Shown piece by piece: positions 16,435 to 26,046 of a DNA stretch of 64,000 bases; positions within the stretch are counted from its first letter, which is position 1; each line of letters opens with the position of its first letter. The stretch is from the NCBI GenBank assembly GCA_900549625.1, contig URPE01000004.1:1-64000 (forward strand), written 5' to 3'. The position numbers were made by a program, and so were the translations under genes. Source of the DNA: an uncultured Mycoplasmatota bacterium. GTDB taxonomy: Bacteria; Bacillota_I; Bacilli_A; RF39; UBA660. The notes beneath the pieces are model-generated. The model was given only the letters and a program-made list of their open reading frames with translations, searched no databases and was not told the DNA's origin.

Positions 16435-17256
16435 ATGAAGAAGAAAAAGTATAAATTACGTTTAAAAAATATAGGTCATATATTATTATTTATGGTTTTA
16501 TTAATTATATTTGTTTTTTGTTTTATTAGATTAATTTGTTGGACTAAAGATAATAAAGCTTCTAATGAAATATTAGAAGACGTTAATGAGTTAGTTGAAG
16601 TAAAAGAAGAAACTACAGATGAGGCTAAAAAAGAAGAAGATGAAACTAAAATTGATGCTAGTGACCCTTATTGGGATTTTATTAATACCTCTTTTTTAAG
16701 TATAGATTATTCTAAATTAAGAGAAAAGAATAAAGATATTATAGGCTGGGTAAAAGTTAATAGTACTAATATTAATTATCCAGTTGTACAGTATAGCGAT
16801 AATGAATACTATTTAACCCATGATTTATATAGAAACTATAATGGGGGTGGATGGGTATTTTTAGATTATCGTAATAAAAATGATTTTAATAATAAGAATT
16901 CAATTATATATGCTCACGGTAGAGAAAATAAAACGATGTTTGGAACTTTAAAAAATATTTTAAATAAAGAATGGTATCAAAATAAAGATAATTATGTTAT
17001 TAAAACTAGTTCTTTAAGTGGTTCTTATGTATGGCAAGTTTTTAGTGTATATAAAATCCCTAATACTAATGATTATATTAAAACTAATTTTAATACTGAT
17101 AGTGAATATCAAACATTTTTAAATTTAATTACTAAAAGAAGTATATATAATTTTAATACTAATGTAATAATAAATAATAAAATTTTGACTTTATCCACTT
17201 GTTTTGATGATAATTCAAAGGTTGTCTTACATGCTAAATTAATAAAAAGTTATTAA
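16435..17256 (+). CDS. Class B-type sortase with Lys in place of the catalytic Arg
   Basis: A 273-residue sortase that should cleave a sorting motif and join the protein to the wall. The ATG at 16435 has AAGAAAG upstream; the frame continues further 5' without a better site. A signal anchor covers 13-35 and an acidic linker 45-75. The catalytic His161 lies in YAHGREN and Cys256 in TLSTC. Where class B sortases have Arg shortly after the Cys (as in SrtB KRIVVVAK), this one has SKVVLHAK, with Lys262. It may be weaker or use Lys. The wall protein just upstream with NPQTG is the likely substrate. Confidence 0.88.
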   Translation: MKKKKYKLRLKNIGHILLFMVLLIIFVFCFIRLICWTKDNKASNEILEDVNELVEVKEETTDEAKKEEDETKIDASDPYWDFINTSFLSIDYSKLREKNKDIIGWVKVNSTNINYPVVQYSDNEYYLTHDLYRNYNGGGWVFLDYRNKNDFNNKNSIIYAHGRENKTMFGTLKNILNKEWYQNKDNYVIKTSSLSGSYVWQVFSVYKIPNTNDYIKTNFNTDSEYQTFLNLITKRSIYNFNTNVIINNKILTLSTCFDDNSKVVLHAKLIKSY

Positions 17257-17300
17257 ATAATTAATTCTTGGTGTATAATACTAATTAGGAGGCACCAATA

Positions 17301-18146
17301 ATGAAAACAGGAATGGTTATATTAAATTATAATGATTATGAAAATACTATAAAAATGATTTTACAAGTTAGAGATTATAAAAATATTAATAAAATTGTCG
17401 TAGTTGATAATCATAGTACAGATTCTTCAGTAGAGAAAATAACTCCTTATTTAAATAAGCATGTTGTTTTAGTAGAAGCACGTAAGAATGGCGGGTATGC
17501 TTTTGGTAATAATCTGGGACTTAAATACTTAGAAAAAAATACTGATTGTGAACTTGCAATAATTAGTAATCCTGATGTTTTAGTAAGTGAAAGTGTTATA
17601 ACGGAACTTATTCATGATATGAAAAAAGATGAAAGTATTTCTTTTTTAGGGCCAAAGATACTAGAAAGAGGACATATTACTAAGGGTTGGAAATTACCAA
17701 GTTTATGGTGTGAGGCATTATCTTGTATAAATTATTTTAATAGATATAGTTTTAATATACAAAAGTATCCTGATAATTATTATAATGAAAAGATAGTTAG
17801 GGTAGAAGTTTTACACGGGTGCTTTTTTATGGCAAGATTAAAAGATTTTAAGAAGATTAAATATTTTGATCCACATACATTTTTATATTATGAAGAAAAT
17901 ATTATTGCAAAGAAAGCTCAAGTTTATGATTTAAAATCTTGTGTTGATACTTCTTTAAGTGTTACACATTTATCTAGTCAAACGGTGTCTAAAAATCTAA
18001 ATAAAGTACGTAAGTATAAGGCTTTAAAGAAAAGTATGTTTTATTATGAAAAAGAGTATAATCACTTAAATATATTGGGAATGATATTTCTAAAAGTATT
18101 ATATTATATAAGTTTAGGAATAGCGTATTTAACGTTTTGGATATAA
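17301..18146 (+). CDS. Glycosyltransferase family 2
   Basis: A 281-residue GT-A glycosyltransferase that opens the polysaccharide cluster. The N-terminus MVILNYNDYENT and VVDNHSTDSS give the nucleotide-sugar site, and SNPDVLVSE stands at the metal-binding position. HGCFFMARL and YYEENIIAKKA match the acceptor half seen in rhamnosyltransferase-like members. A C-terminal transmembrane helix (about 255-280) anchors it. AGGAGG precedes the ATG, and TATAAT lies at 17274-17279. The sugar is not known. Confidence 0.85.
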   Translation: MKTGMVILNYNDYENTIKMILQVRDYKNINKIVVVDNHSTDSSVEKITPYLNKHVVLVEARKNGGYAFGNNLGLKYLEKNTDCELAIISNPDVLVSESVITELIHDMKKDESISFLGPKILERGHITKGWKLPSLWCEALSCINYFNRYSFNIQKYPDNYYNEKIVRVEVLHGCFFMARLKDFKKIKYFDPHTFLYYEENIIAKKAQVYDLKSCVDTSLSVTHLSSQTVSKNLNKVRKYKALKKSMFYYEKEYNHLNILGMIFLKVLYYISLGIAYLTFWI

Positions 18147-18147
18147 G

Positions 18148-18945
18148 ATGGAAAAAATAGCTATTATAAGTGATATACATGGTAATTTAGAAGCTTTAAA
18201 AAGTGTACTTATAGATATAAAAAAAGAAAATATTAATAATATTTATTGTTTAGGGGATATTATTGGTAAGGGAATGCACCCGAATGAATGTTTTGGGATG
18301 GTTAGTGATAATACTAAAGTTATTGTAAGAGGTAATTTTGAGAAATGGATAGGACTTGAAAGTGATTATGCTAGTAAAGCGTGGTGTTTTAATAGAGCTC
18401 TTTTAAATAATGATACTTATAGAGGGATAAGATCTTTACCTTTTAGCTATGAGTTTTATTTAAGTGGCAGGTTAGTAAGACTATTTCATGCAACACCTTA
18501 TGATATTAATAAAAAGATTTTTGCTTTTAGTAATAATGAGGCCTTAAAAAGTATGTTTTATAAACCTTTAGATTCTGTTATAGATGGGTATAGCGATGTA
18601 GCTATTTATGGACACACTCATAATGCTTTTGTGAGTTCTTTATATAATAGAACTCTTATTAATGCAGGAAGTGTTGGTATTCCTTTAGATTTAATTCATG
18701 ATGATATGTTTGATGGGTGCCCGGGTTTTACAGCTATGGCTCATTATTTAATATTAGAAGGAGAGTTAAATTCCTTAGAAAAAGGTTATATGGGGATTAT
18801 GATTAAGCAAGTTCCTTATGATATAGAATTTGAGTTAAAGGATTCAAAGAATAATATAGATAAAAGAGGTTATGAAATGGAACTTAGACTAGGTAAGTAT
18901 CGTGATCAAAATAGATTGAATAGAATTATTAATGAAAATAAGTAG
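18148..18945 (+). CDS. Metallophosphoesterase, YfcE/calcineurin-like
   Basis: A 265-residue dinuclear metal phosphoesterase. Metal-binding motifs in order: SDIHGN (8-13), GDIIGKG (about 36), RGNFEKW (about 60) and YGHTHNAF (about 154). The start follows the previous stop by one base, so it is in the polysaccharide operon. A phosphatase here could act on a sugar phosphate or lipid phosphate, an inference from location. RBS is not obvious; coupling is likely. Confidence 0.85.
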   Translation: MEKIAIISDIHGNLEALKSVLIDIKKENINNIYCLGDIIGKGMHPNECFGMVSDNTKVIVRGNFEKWIGLESDYASKAWCFNRALLNNDTYRGIRSLPFSYEFYLSGRLVRLFHATPYDINKKIFAFSNNEALKSMFYKPLDSVIDGYSDVAIYGHTHNAFVSSLYNRTLINAGSVGIPLDLIHDDMFDGCPGFTAMAHYLILEGELNSLEKGYMGIMIKQVPYDIEFELKDSKNNIDKRGYEMELRLGKYRDQNRLNRIINENK

Positions 18946-18952
18946 GTGGATT

Positions 18953-20140
18953 ATGAAAAAATATATATTTATTGTTGGTTCAAGAGGTTATAAATTTAAT
19001 TATGGGGGATGGGAAACTTTTGTAACAGAATTAATGAAAAATCAAACTAATAAGGAATTTCAATATGTTATTCCTAAACTTAGTTTTGATAAAAAAGAGG
19101 ATGGTAATATAATGCATACTGATAGTGTTATAGAACCAGTGGTTTTTACGCCAAAGCAAGGGTTTGCCACGATGTTTACTTTTACAATTAGATCAATGAA
19201 TAGAGTAGTAAAATATATAAATGATAATAAAATAGAAAATGCTATAGTTTTATTACTTGGTTGTAAAGTTGGTCCTTTAATTCCTATTTGGAAAAGAAAA
19301 CTTAAGAATACGAAATTTATAATTAATCCAGATGGACTAGAATGGAAACGAGAAAAATGGGCTTGGTGGATTAAACAGTGTTTTAAGTATAGTGAAAAAA
19401 CATGTGTTAAATATACTGATGCTTGTGTTTGCGATTCAATGGCTATAAAAAGTTATATTGATGAAAAATATGAGAGTTATCATAAACCATCTTATTATAT
19501 TGCTTTTGGGGCTTATTTAGATATTGATATTCATAAAAATGAAATAGTAAAAAATTTGTGGAAACAATATGATATAAAGGATCATGAGTATTACTTAATT
19601 GTTGGAAGGTTTGTACCAGAGAATAATTATGAAGTTATGATTAAGGAATTTATGAAATCTAAAACAAAAAAAGACTTAGTTATTATTTGTAATTTAGAAG
19701 AAAATAAGTTTTATAAGTATTTACAAGAAAGTACTAATTTTATGAATGATAAAAGAATTAAGTTTATTGGTTCAGTATATGACAAAGAAGCATTGCTTTA
19801 TTTTAGAAGACACGCTTATGCTTATATTCATGGACATTCTGCTGGTGGGACAAATCCATCTTTACTTGAGGCACTTGCTAATACAAAGTTAAATATTTTG
19901 TTTGATGTTGTATATAATAAAGAAGTTGGTAAAGATTGTGTATTATATTTTTCAAAGAAAGATAATGATTTAAAGAAAGTGATTAATAAAGCTGAAAAAT
20001 TAAGTAAGACAGAAATAAATAAAATGGGTATTAAAGCAAAAGAAAGAATAATGGATGCTTATACATGGGAAAGTATTGTTACAAAGTATGAAATGGTTTT
20101 TGATGAACTTTTAGGTGAAAAAATTAAGAAATCTAATTAG
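18953..20140 (+). CDS. Glycosyltransferase with DUF1972 N-terminus (GT4-like)
   Basis: A 395-residue glycosyltransferase. AGGTGGA sets the ATG at 18953. The N-terminal Rossmann half has the DUF1972 signature GSRGYKFNYGGWETF, typical of rhamnosyl- or galactosyltransferases that act early in capsule and rhamnan synthesis. The C-terminal half has IVGRFVPENNYE and GGTNPSLLEALA, the GT4 donor-binding region. The donor and acceptor cannot be read from sequence. Its tail overlaps the convergent XRE gene by 8 bases. Confidence 0.87.
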   Translation: MKKYIFIVGSRGYKFNYGGWETFVTELMKNQTNKEFQYVIPKLSFDKKEDGNIMHTDSVIEPVVFTPKQGFATMFTFTIRSMNRVVKYINDNKIENAIVLLLGCKVGPLIPIWKRKLKNTKFIINPDGLEWKREKWAWWIKQCFKYSEKTCVKYTDACVCDSMAIKSYIDEKYESYHKPSYYIAFGAYLDIDIHKNEIVKNLWKQYDIKDHEYYLIVGRFVPENNYEVMIKEFMKSKTKKDLVIICNLEENKFYKYLQESTNFMNDKRIKFIGSVYDKEALLYFRRHAYAYIHGHSAGGTNPSLLEALANTKLNILFDVVYNKEVGKDCVLYFSKKDNDLKKVINKAEKLSKTEINKMGIKAKERIMDAYTWESIVTKYEMVFDELLGEKIKKSN

Positions 20141-20414
20141 GTTTCTTTTTTTCGTCAATTCTTTTATAATTTGTTTCTAGTGATTCATCATAGTTTAAAA
20201 GAGTACTAAACTTTAAGTTTAACGATTCATCATAAGCATTTAATCTACTTGTGAATTTGGCAATAGTTTTTAAACTAACATTTCTTTTTTGATTTTCTAT
20301 TTCATTAAGATATGCTAGGGAAGTACCTAGGACCTCGGCAAACCTTTCTTGGGACATATTATAAATTTTACGATAATATTTTAAATTTATGGCAAGTATT
20401 TTAAAAATAGTCAT
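20133..20414 (-). CDS. XRE-family helix-turn-helix regulator
   Basis: A 93-residue DNA-binding protein. The HTH_3 domain (about 8-62) reads YNMSQERFAEVLGTSLAYLNEIENQ, KRNVSLKTIAKF. No effector domain follows. The gene is divergent from the ABC exporter gene at 20512 across 97 bases and convergent with the glycosyltransferase before it, so it may control the exporter. Its tail (KRIDEKKKPN) resembles that of the XRE protein at 52345-52605 (KRIDEKENH). Confidence 0.85.
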   Translation of the reverse strand: MTIFKILAINLKYYRKIYNMSQERFAEVLGTSLAYLNEIENQKRNVSLKTIAKFTSRLNAYDESLNLKFSTLLNYDESLETNYKRIDEKKKPN

Positions 20415-20458
20415 GTTATCACCTAATATATTTTAACACAAAAATACTTGATAGTTAT

Positions 20459-20487
20459 TTGATATTATAAGGGATATTTGCTATACT
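20459..20487 (+). promoter_or_regulatory. Promoter of the ABC exporter/glycan operon
   Basis: TTGATA at 20459-20464, 17-base spacer, TATACT at 20482-20487, followed by GAGGTGG and the ATG at 20512. Confidence 0.7.
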
Positions 20488-20511
20488 AATGATATAAATT
20501 CGAGGTGGATT

Positions 20512-21255
20512 ATGAAGAAAAATAATGATAAAACAGCTATACAGGTAATAGACGTTACAAAAACATTTAAAATCTATTATGATAAGGCTAGTACTTTAAA
20601 AGAAAAACTTATGTTTTGGAAGAGAAATGAAAGTGAAGTATTCACGGCTTTAAAGGATATTAATATAACTATTAAACGAGGAGAGACAGTAGGACTTGTT
20701 GGTGTTAATGGGTCTGGTAAAAGTACACTTTTAAAGTTAATGACAAAGATTATTTATCCTAATAAAGGTAAGATTGTTACGTATGGTAAATTAACTAGTT
20801 TACTAGAACTAGGTGCTGGATTTCATCAAGATTTTACAGGAAGGGAAAATATTTATTTTAACGCGGCTATTTTTGGGTTAACAAAACAAGAAATTGATAA
20901 GAGATTAGATACAATTATTGAATTTTCTGAGTTAGGAGAATTTATTGATAATCCAGTTAGAACATATTCATCAGGTATGTATATGCGACTTGCTTTTTCT
21001 ATTGCTATTAATGTAGATGCTGATATTTTGTTAATTGATGAAATACTAGCAGTAGGTGATCAACATTTTCAAGAGAAATGTTTTAATAAGTTGCATGAAC
21101 TAAAAGAAAGTGATAAGACAATTGTTATTGTAAGTCATAGTCTAGATCAAATAGAGGATTTATGTACAAGGGCTATATGGATAAATCATGGGTCAGTGCA
21201 AATGGACGATACACCAGAGAAGGTTATTCCAGAATATTTAAAGGAGTGTAGATAA
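20512..21255 (+). CDS. Polysaccharide/teichoic acid ABC exporter, ATPase (TagH/Wzt-like)
   Basis: A 247-residue ABC ATPase. Walker A GVNGSGKS is at 64-71, the signature is YSSGMYMRLAF near 152, and Walker B is ILLIDEILAVGDQ. The N-terminal extension and LLELGAGFHQDFTGRENIY are diagnostic of the teichoic acid/O-antigen exporter class. It lacks the C-terminal glycan-binding domain of long Wzt proteins, so export is probably not tied to chain-end recognition. It pairs with the permease that starts two bases after its stop. Confidence 0.92.
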   Translation: MKKNNDKTAIQVIDVTKTFKIYYDKASTLKEKLMFWKRNESEVFTALKDINITIKRGETVGLVGVNGSGKSTLLKLMTKIIYPNKGKIVTYGKLTSLLELGAGFHQDFTGRENIYFNAAIFGLTKQEIDKRLDTIIEFSELGEFIDNPVRTYSSGMYMRLAFSIAINVDADILLIDEILAVGDQHFQEKCFNKLHELKESDKTIVIVSHSLDQIEDLCTRAIWINHGSVQMDDTPEKVIPEYLKECR

Positions 21256-21256
21256 T

Positions 21257-22030
21257 ATGAAGGCTTTTAAAGAATTATATGCCTATCGTGAACTTTTAAA
21301 GACAAATGTGCAAAAGGAAATACGTGGTAAATATAAAGGCTCATTTTTGGGAGTACTTTGGAGTTTTTTAAATCCTCTTTTAATGGTTTTAGTATATGCT
21401 TTGGTGTTTCCATATATTATGCGGATGAATGTTCCAAATTATTTAATTTATTTAATTACGGGTGTTATTCCTTGGAATTTTTTTACGACTTGTATTACGA
21501 CTGGTTGTAACTGTGTGTGGATAAATGGAGGAATTATTAAAAAGGTTTATTTTCCAAGAGAGATATTACCTATAAGTGTAGTAGTAGCAGGTTTAATAAA
21601 TTTCCTTATTTCATGTGTTATTATATTAATATTTACTATTTTTGGAGGAATTGGCATAAGTATTCAACTTTTATGGTTACCACTTATTGCGATTATTCAA
21701 AGCGCTCTTAGTTTAGGATTATTATTTGTTTTGAGCGCGATTAATGTATATGTAAGAGATATTGAATATTTAGTAGCTTTCTTACTTAACCTATTATTTT
21801 ATGCAACACCTATTTTATATACAGCTTCAATGTTTCCAAGTAAAGTAAGGTGGATTTTGTATTTAAATCCGATGTCTACTATTGTTGATGCTTACCGAAG
21901 TATTTTCTATTATAAAGTAATGCCTAATTTAACTTCTTTAGCGTTAGTTGGCATATTATCCTTTATTATTTTGATAATTGGTTATATAATATTTAGGAAA
22001 CTAGAAAAAGGATTTGCAGAAGAGGTGTAA
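21257..22030 (+). CDS. Polysaccharide ABC exporter, permease (TagG/Wzm-like)
   Basis: A 257-residue ABC-2 type permease with about six transmembrane helices. The N-terminal ELLKTNVQKEIRGKYKGSFLG and LGVLWSFLNPLLMVLVY are the family pattern. It should move undecaprenyl-linked polysaccharide across the membrane together with the preceding ATPase. AAGGAGTG inside the previous gene's end is its ribosome site. It overlaps nothing, and the next gene starts one base after its stop. Confidence 0.92.
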   Translation: MKAFKELYAYRELLKTNVQKEIRGKYKGSFLGVLWSFLNPLLMVLVYALVFPYIMRMNVPNYLIYLITGVIPWNFFTTCITTGCNCVWINGGIIKKVYFPREILPISVVVAGLINFLISCVIILIFTIFGGIGISIQLLWLPLIAIIQSALSLGLLFVLSAINVYVRDIEYLVAFLLNLLFYATPILYTASMFPSKVRWILYLNPMSTIVDAYRSIFYYKVMPNLTSLALVGILSFIILIIGYIIFRKLEKGFAEEV

Positions 22031-22031
22031 T

Positions 22032-24170
22032 ATGCTTAAATATGATTTTATAGGAATAAGTCATCAAAGTATAAGGGGAGTAGTAAATCCCGGCCTTACT
22101 TTGATTGGAACGGTTAAAAAAGATAATTATAAATTTAAAGTGCTTGTTGATGGTGAAGAACGTAAAAGCGATTTAGTAATTAACCCTTATAGTGGAGAAT
22201 TTACATTAAAAGTATTATTAGATACGTCATGTAAGAATATATATGTCTATGTATTATGTGATAACAAGGAGTATTTGATTTATAGGGGTAAGAATACAAG
22301 ACTTAGAAGATTAAATGGTAAAATAAAAGATGTTGTAGCTAATAAGTTAAAGTTAGTTAAAAGTTTTTTTATTACTTTATTTAAAGGTATTCGTTATTTA
22401 TGGCGTGATTATCATTTTTTAGTGCCACCTAAAATGTGGAAAAAGTATTTTAATGATTTTAAGAAAAGAGTTAGAGAAAGAGGTAATAATTATTATTATG
22501 AGCCTTTTAATAAAGATGATTATAATCGTTATTTAGCTAAAAATAAATTAGAGATAGTACATAATGATTTAGAGTATAGACCACTTATTTCTATTTTAAT
22601 ACCGGTTTATAATATTGGACGGGAATATTTAGTTCGTTGTTTAGATTCAATTCTTAATCAGACTTATGATAATTTTGAGGTTTGTTTGGTAGATGATTGT
22701 TCTACTAAAAAGGAGACTTTAGATACTTTAAAAGAGTATAGTGAGAAAGACCCACGAATACATGTTAGTTATCATAAGAAAAATAAACATATATCAGAAA
22801 CTACTAATGATGCTTTAAAGATGGCAAAGGGTGAGTTTATATCTTTAGTAGATGATGATGATGAGTTAAATAAAGACGCATTATACATGGTAGTAGAAGC
22901 TTTAAATGAAAATAAAGAACTTGATTTTATATATACAGATGAAGATAAGATTGATTTAGATGGTAAATATTGTGATCCACATTTTAAAGCAGATTATTCG
23001 CCAGATACACTTTTATCAAATAATTATATTTGTCACTTTACAACTATTCGTAAGAGTAAAGTAGAAGAAGTTGGGGGATTTGAAAAAGGCTTAGAAGGGG
23101 CCCAAGATTACGATTTATTTTTGAAGGTTACTGAGGTTACAAATAATATTTATCATATTCCAGAAATTTTATATCACTGGCGTAAAGTAGAAGGGTCAAC
23201 GTCAATGACAATCGATAACAAAAGCTATGCGATTGATAAAGGAGCTTTAGCAGTTAGTAATGCTTTAAAAAGAAGAGGTATAAAAGGTAATGTTGTAAAA
23301 GATGAAAAAACCTTATACTATAAAGTTAATTATATTTTAGATAAAGAGCCTAAAGTATCTATTTTAATACCTACGAAAGATTATGCTGATTCATTAGAAA
23401 TGTGTTTGAAATCACTTTATGAGAAAACAACATATAAAAATTATGAAGTTATTGTGATGAATAACCAAAGTGAAAAGGAAGAAACTTTTGAGTTATTTGA
23501 AAGTTATAAGAAAAAACATAAGAATTTTAAAGTTATAGATGCACCTTATCCATTTAATTATTCTAAGATTAATAATGATGGGGTAAAGGCGGCTTCTGGG
23601 GAGTTTATTTGTCTTTTAAATAATGATACAGAAATTATTAGTCCAGATTGGCTTTCTGTAATGGTATCTTATGCGGCTCAAAGTCACGTTGGGGCTGTAG
23701 GGGCAAAACTTTTATATCCTGATGATACAGTTCAACATGCGGGCGTTATATTAGGACTTGGTGGAGTTGCTAGTCATGCTTTTATTGGAGCTAGCATGGA
23801 AGATGCTGGCATGTACGGAAGACTTATGGTACCTTATAATTATGCTGCGGTTACGGCTGCTTGTTTAGTTGTTTCTAAAGAAAAATACTTAAGTGTAAGT
23901 GGCTTAGAAGAAGATTTAAAAGTTGCTTATAACGATGTTGACTTTAACTTAAAATTACTAGAGAAAGGACTTTATAACGTAGTAACACCACAAGTTATGT
24001 TACATCATTTTGAATCTAAAACAAGAGGGTTTGATACAACACCAGAAAAGTATGAGTTATTTAAAAAAGAACAAAATTATATGTTTAATAAATGGGGTAA
24101 AATAATAGCAGATGATCCATTTTATAATAAACATTTTTCTAAACAAATAAGTTTTAAATTAAAGAAATAA
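22032..24170 (+). CDS. Large glycosyltransferase with two GT2 domains
   Basis: A 712-residue protein. AGAGGTG sets the ATG at 22032. Residues 1-180 form an N-terminal region with no named match and basic stretches. The first GT2 domain (about 185-420) has ISILIPVYNIGREY, DDCSTKKETL and SLVDDDDELN. The second (about 440-700) has VSILIPTKDYADS, LLNNDTEIISPDWL and YNDVDFNLKLLEKG. Two active sites in one chain suggest it adds alternating or successive sugars, as in rhamnan or O-antigen polymerising enzymes; this is inferred. Confidence 0.9.
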   Translation: MLKYDFIGISHQSIRGVVNPGLTLIGTVKKDNYKFKVLVDGEERKSDLVINPYSGEFTLKVLLDTSCKNIYVYVLCDNKEYLIYRGKNTRLRRLNGKIKDVVANKLKLVKSFFITLFKGIRYLWRDYHFLVPPKMWKKYFNDFKKRVRERGNNYYYEPFNKDDYNRYLAKNKLEIVHNDLEYRPLISILIPVYNIGREYLVRCLDSILNQTYDNFEVCLVDDCSTKKETLDTLKEYSEKDPRIHVSYHKKNKHISETTNDALKMAKGEFISLVDDDDELNKDALYMVVEALNENKELDFIYTDEDKIDLDGKYCDPHFKADYSPDTLLSNNYICHFTTIRKSKVEEVGGFEKGLEGAQDYDLFLKVTEVTNNIYHIPEILYHWRKVEGSTSMTIDNKSYAIDKGALAVSNALKRRGIKGNVVKDEKTLYYKVNYILDKEPKVSILIPTKDYADSLEMCLKSLYEKTTYKNYEVIVMNNQSEKEETFELFESYKKKHKNFKVIDAPYPFNYSKINNDGVKAASGEFICLLNNDTEIISPDWLSVMVSYAAQSHVGAVGAKLLYPDDTVQHAGVILGLGGVASHAFIGASMEDAGMYGRLMVPYNYAAVTAACLVVSKEKYLSVSGLEEDLKVAYNDVDFNLKLLEKGLYNVVTPQVMLHHFESKTRGFDTTPEKYELFKKEQNYMFNKWGKIIADDPFYNKHFSKQISFKLKK

Positions 24171-24183
24171 GGAGTGAATAATT

Positions 24184-26037
24184 ATGAAGTTAAAGAATAA
24201 ATTACAATCAAAGCATATTTATATTGCGTTTCTCTTTATTTCTTTTTTTCTTGCACTTTTGTTTTGCATATTCATTTTGAATTTAAAATATTTTAGTAAT
24301 GATTTTAAAGGGAAAAAAGATATTAATTTAACTATTAATGAAATAGATAATGGCATAGAACTTAAAAGTTCTTTAATTGATAGTTATGTTAAGGAGATTT
24401 CTTTTTTAGCGAGTACAAGTAGTGAAAATAAAATTGAAGTGCTTTTATATACAGTTAATAATGATGAAGAAGAGTATTTAAGAAGTGAGACTATCTATCC
24501 TACTTATAATGGTGAAAATTATTTTAAAATTGATAAGAATGTGTCTTCTATAGTTTTAAGAATTAATAATTTGAAGAAAGAAGATATAACTATTAATAAT
24601 TTTAAAATACATAATGAATTTAGTTTTAATTTAATTGTTTTTATATTTGTATTTTTAATTGTTTTTTATATTTGTTATTTTGGAAGAAAAATGATTTTAA
24701 AGGAAAATATTAGTATTGTTAAAACTTTTATTATGATTTCTTTACCAGTAGGGGTTATATATGCTTTAATTACACCTTTTGCCTATTCTATGGATGAAAA
24801 AGAGCATTTTGTTCGGGCGTATAATATTTCTTATTTTAATTTTAATTTAGATAAAGGCGAAGAAGTGCTTTGGCCTTTAGATATTAAACTTTATTTAGAA
24901 CAACCTTATAATGTATTTGTGCCAACAACATATAGTTCATATAAAGCTTATATAAATGAATTAACTAATGTTGGTAATAGTAATTATGAAAAAAAATATT
25001 ATGCTTCAACTGCTGAGCCATATTTATTTTTAGCGTATGTTATTAGTGGTATAGGTATTTTAGTAGGACGAATACTTTCACTTTCTTTACCAATGCAGTT
25101 TTTACTGGGAAGGTTATTTAGCTTGTTATTTTTTACGTTAGTTGTAGCTATGGCTATTAAGCTTAGTGGTAAGTTTAAAAATCTTGTTTTTGTAGTTGGA
25201 CTTATTCCGTTAGTACTCTTTCAAGCAGCATCATATTCGGCTGATATGTTTACCAATGCAATGTGTATTTTGTCTTTTGCTCTTACAATATATTATAGTA
25301 ATATGAAAAAGAAAATTGGTTTAAAAGAAATCTTGATACTTTCTTTATGTTATGCTTTTAGTTTCTTATCTAAAATAGCGTATTTTCCAGTATGTGGTTT
25401 GATATTCTTAATTAAGAATGAAAAATTTAATAGTAAATGTCAGTCATTTTTATATAAAGGACTATTAATATTAATTAATTTAGCTTTCTTTTATATTACT
25501 TATAAGTATGCTTCTATTCATGGGATCGTTCAATGGGCTGTGGAAGGTGTTGATTTAAAAAAACAAGTGCTATTTATTTTACATAAACCATTATCTTATA
25601 TAAATGTATTGTATCATACTTTTGATTTAGGAATTTTTTCCTTACTACTTACAGGAACTTTACAACTTGGTTATTTTGGTGATTTAGGTTATATGCCTCT
25701 TGTTCTTTTACTTGTAATCTTTGTAATTAGTATAGCGTCTACAAGTGTTAAAATGAGTATTTATGAAAAAATATTTATCTTCTTAGTTATTATAGGTTCT
25801 ATCGTTGTTTCAATGACAAGTTTATATGTAAGTTTTACACCAGTTTCTAATACAACAGTCTTAGGTTATCAGGGACGTTACTTAATACCAATATTTTTAC
25901 CAACACTTGCTTTGTTTACATCACCTAAATTTAAGGTGGCATGGCAAGAAAAAACTATTAATTATTTTATTACTTATGGTATACTTTTCTTGAATATATT
26001 TGGAATTTTTAAAATTCTAATAGATTATTATTTGTAG
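24184..26037 (+). CDS. DUF2142 multi-pass membrane protein
   Basis: A 617-residue membrane protein. One helix at 12-34 is followed by an extracytoplasmic domain (about 35-150), then about ten helices. The segment TPFAYSMDEKEHFVRAYNIS matches the acidic loop of DUF2142 proteins, which resemble GT-C glycosyltransferases using lipid-linked sugars. It probably decorates the polysaccharide outside the membrane. It lies within the run of glycan genes, 13 bases after the double glycosyltransferase and before the polyprenyl-phosphate glycosyltransferase that could supply its donor. Confidence 0.8.
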   Translation: MKLKNKLQSKHIYIAFLFISFFLALLFCIFILNLKYFSNDFKGKKDINLTINEIDNGIELKSSLIDSYVKEISFLASTSSENKIEVLLYTVNNDEEEYLRSETIYPTYNGENYFKIDKNVSSIVLRINNLKKEDITINNFKIHNEFSFNLIVFIFVFLIVFYICYFGRKMILKENISIVKTFIMISLPVGVIYALITPFAYSMDEKEHFVRAYNISYFNFNLDKGEEVLWPLDIKLYLEQPYNVFVPTTYSSYKAYINELTNVGNSNYEKKYYASTAEPYLFLAYVISGIGILVGRILSLSLPMQFLLGRLFSLLFFTLVVAMAIKLSGKFKNLVFVVGLIPLVLFQAASYSADMFTNAMCILSFALTIYYSNMKKKIGLKEILILSLCYAFSFLSKIAYFPVCGLIFLIKNEKFNSKCQSFLYKGLLILINLAFFYITYKYASIHGIVQWAVEGVDLKKQVLFILHKPLSYINVLYHTFDLGIFSLLLTGTLQLGYFGDLGYMPLVLLLVIFVISIASTSVKMSIYEKIFIFLVIIGSIVVSMTSLYVSFTPVSNTTVLGYQGRYLIPIFLPTLALFTSPKFKVAWQEKTINYFITYGILFLNIFGIFKILIDYYL

Positions 26038-26046
26038 GAGATGTTT

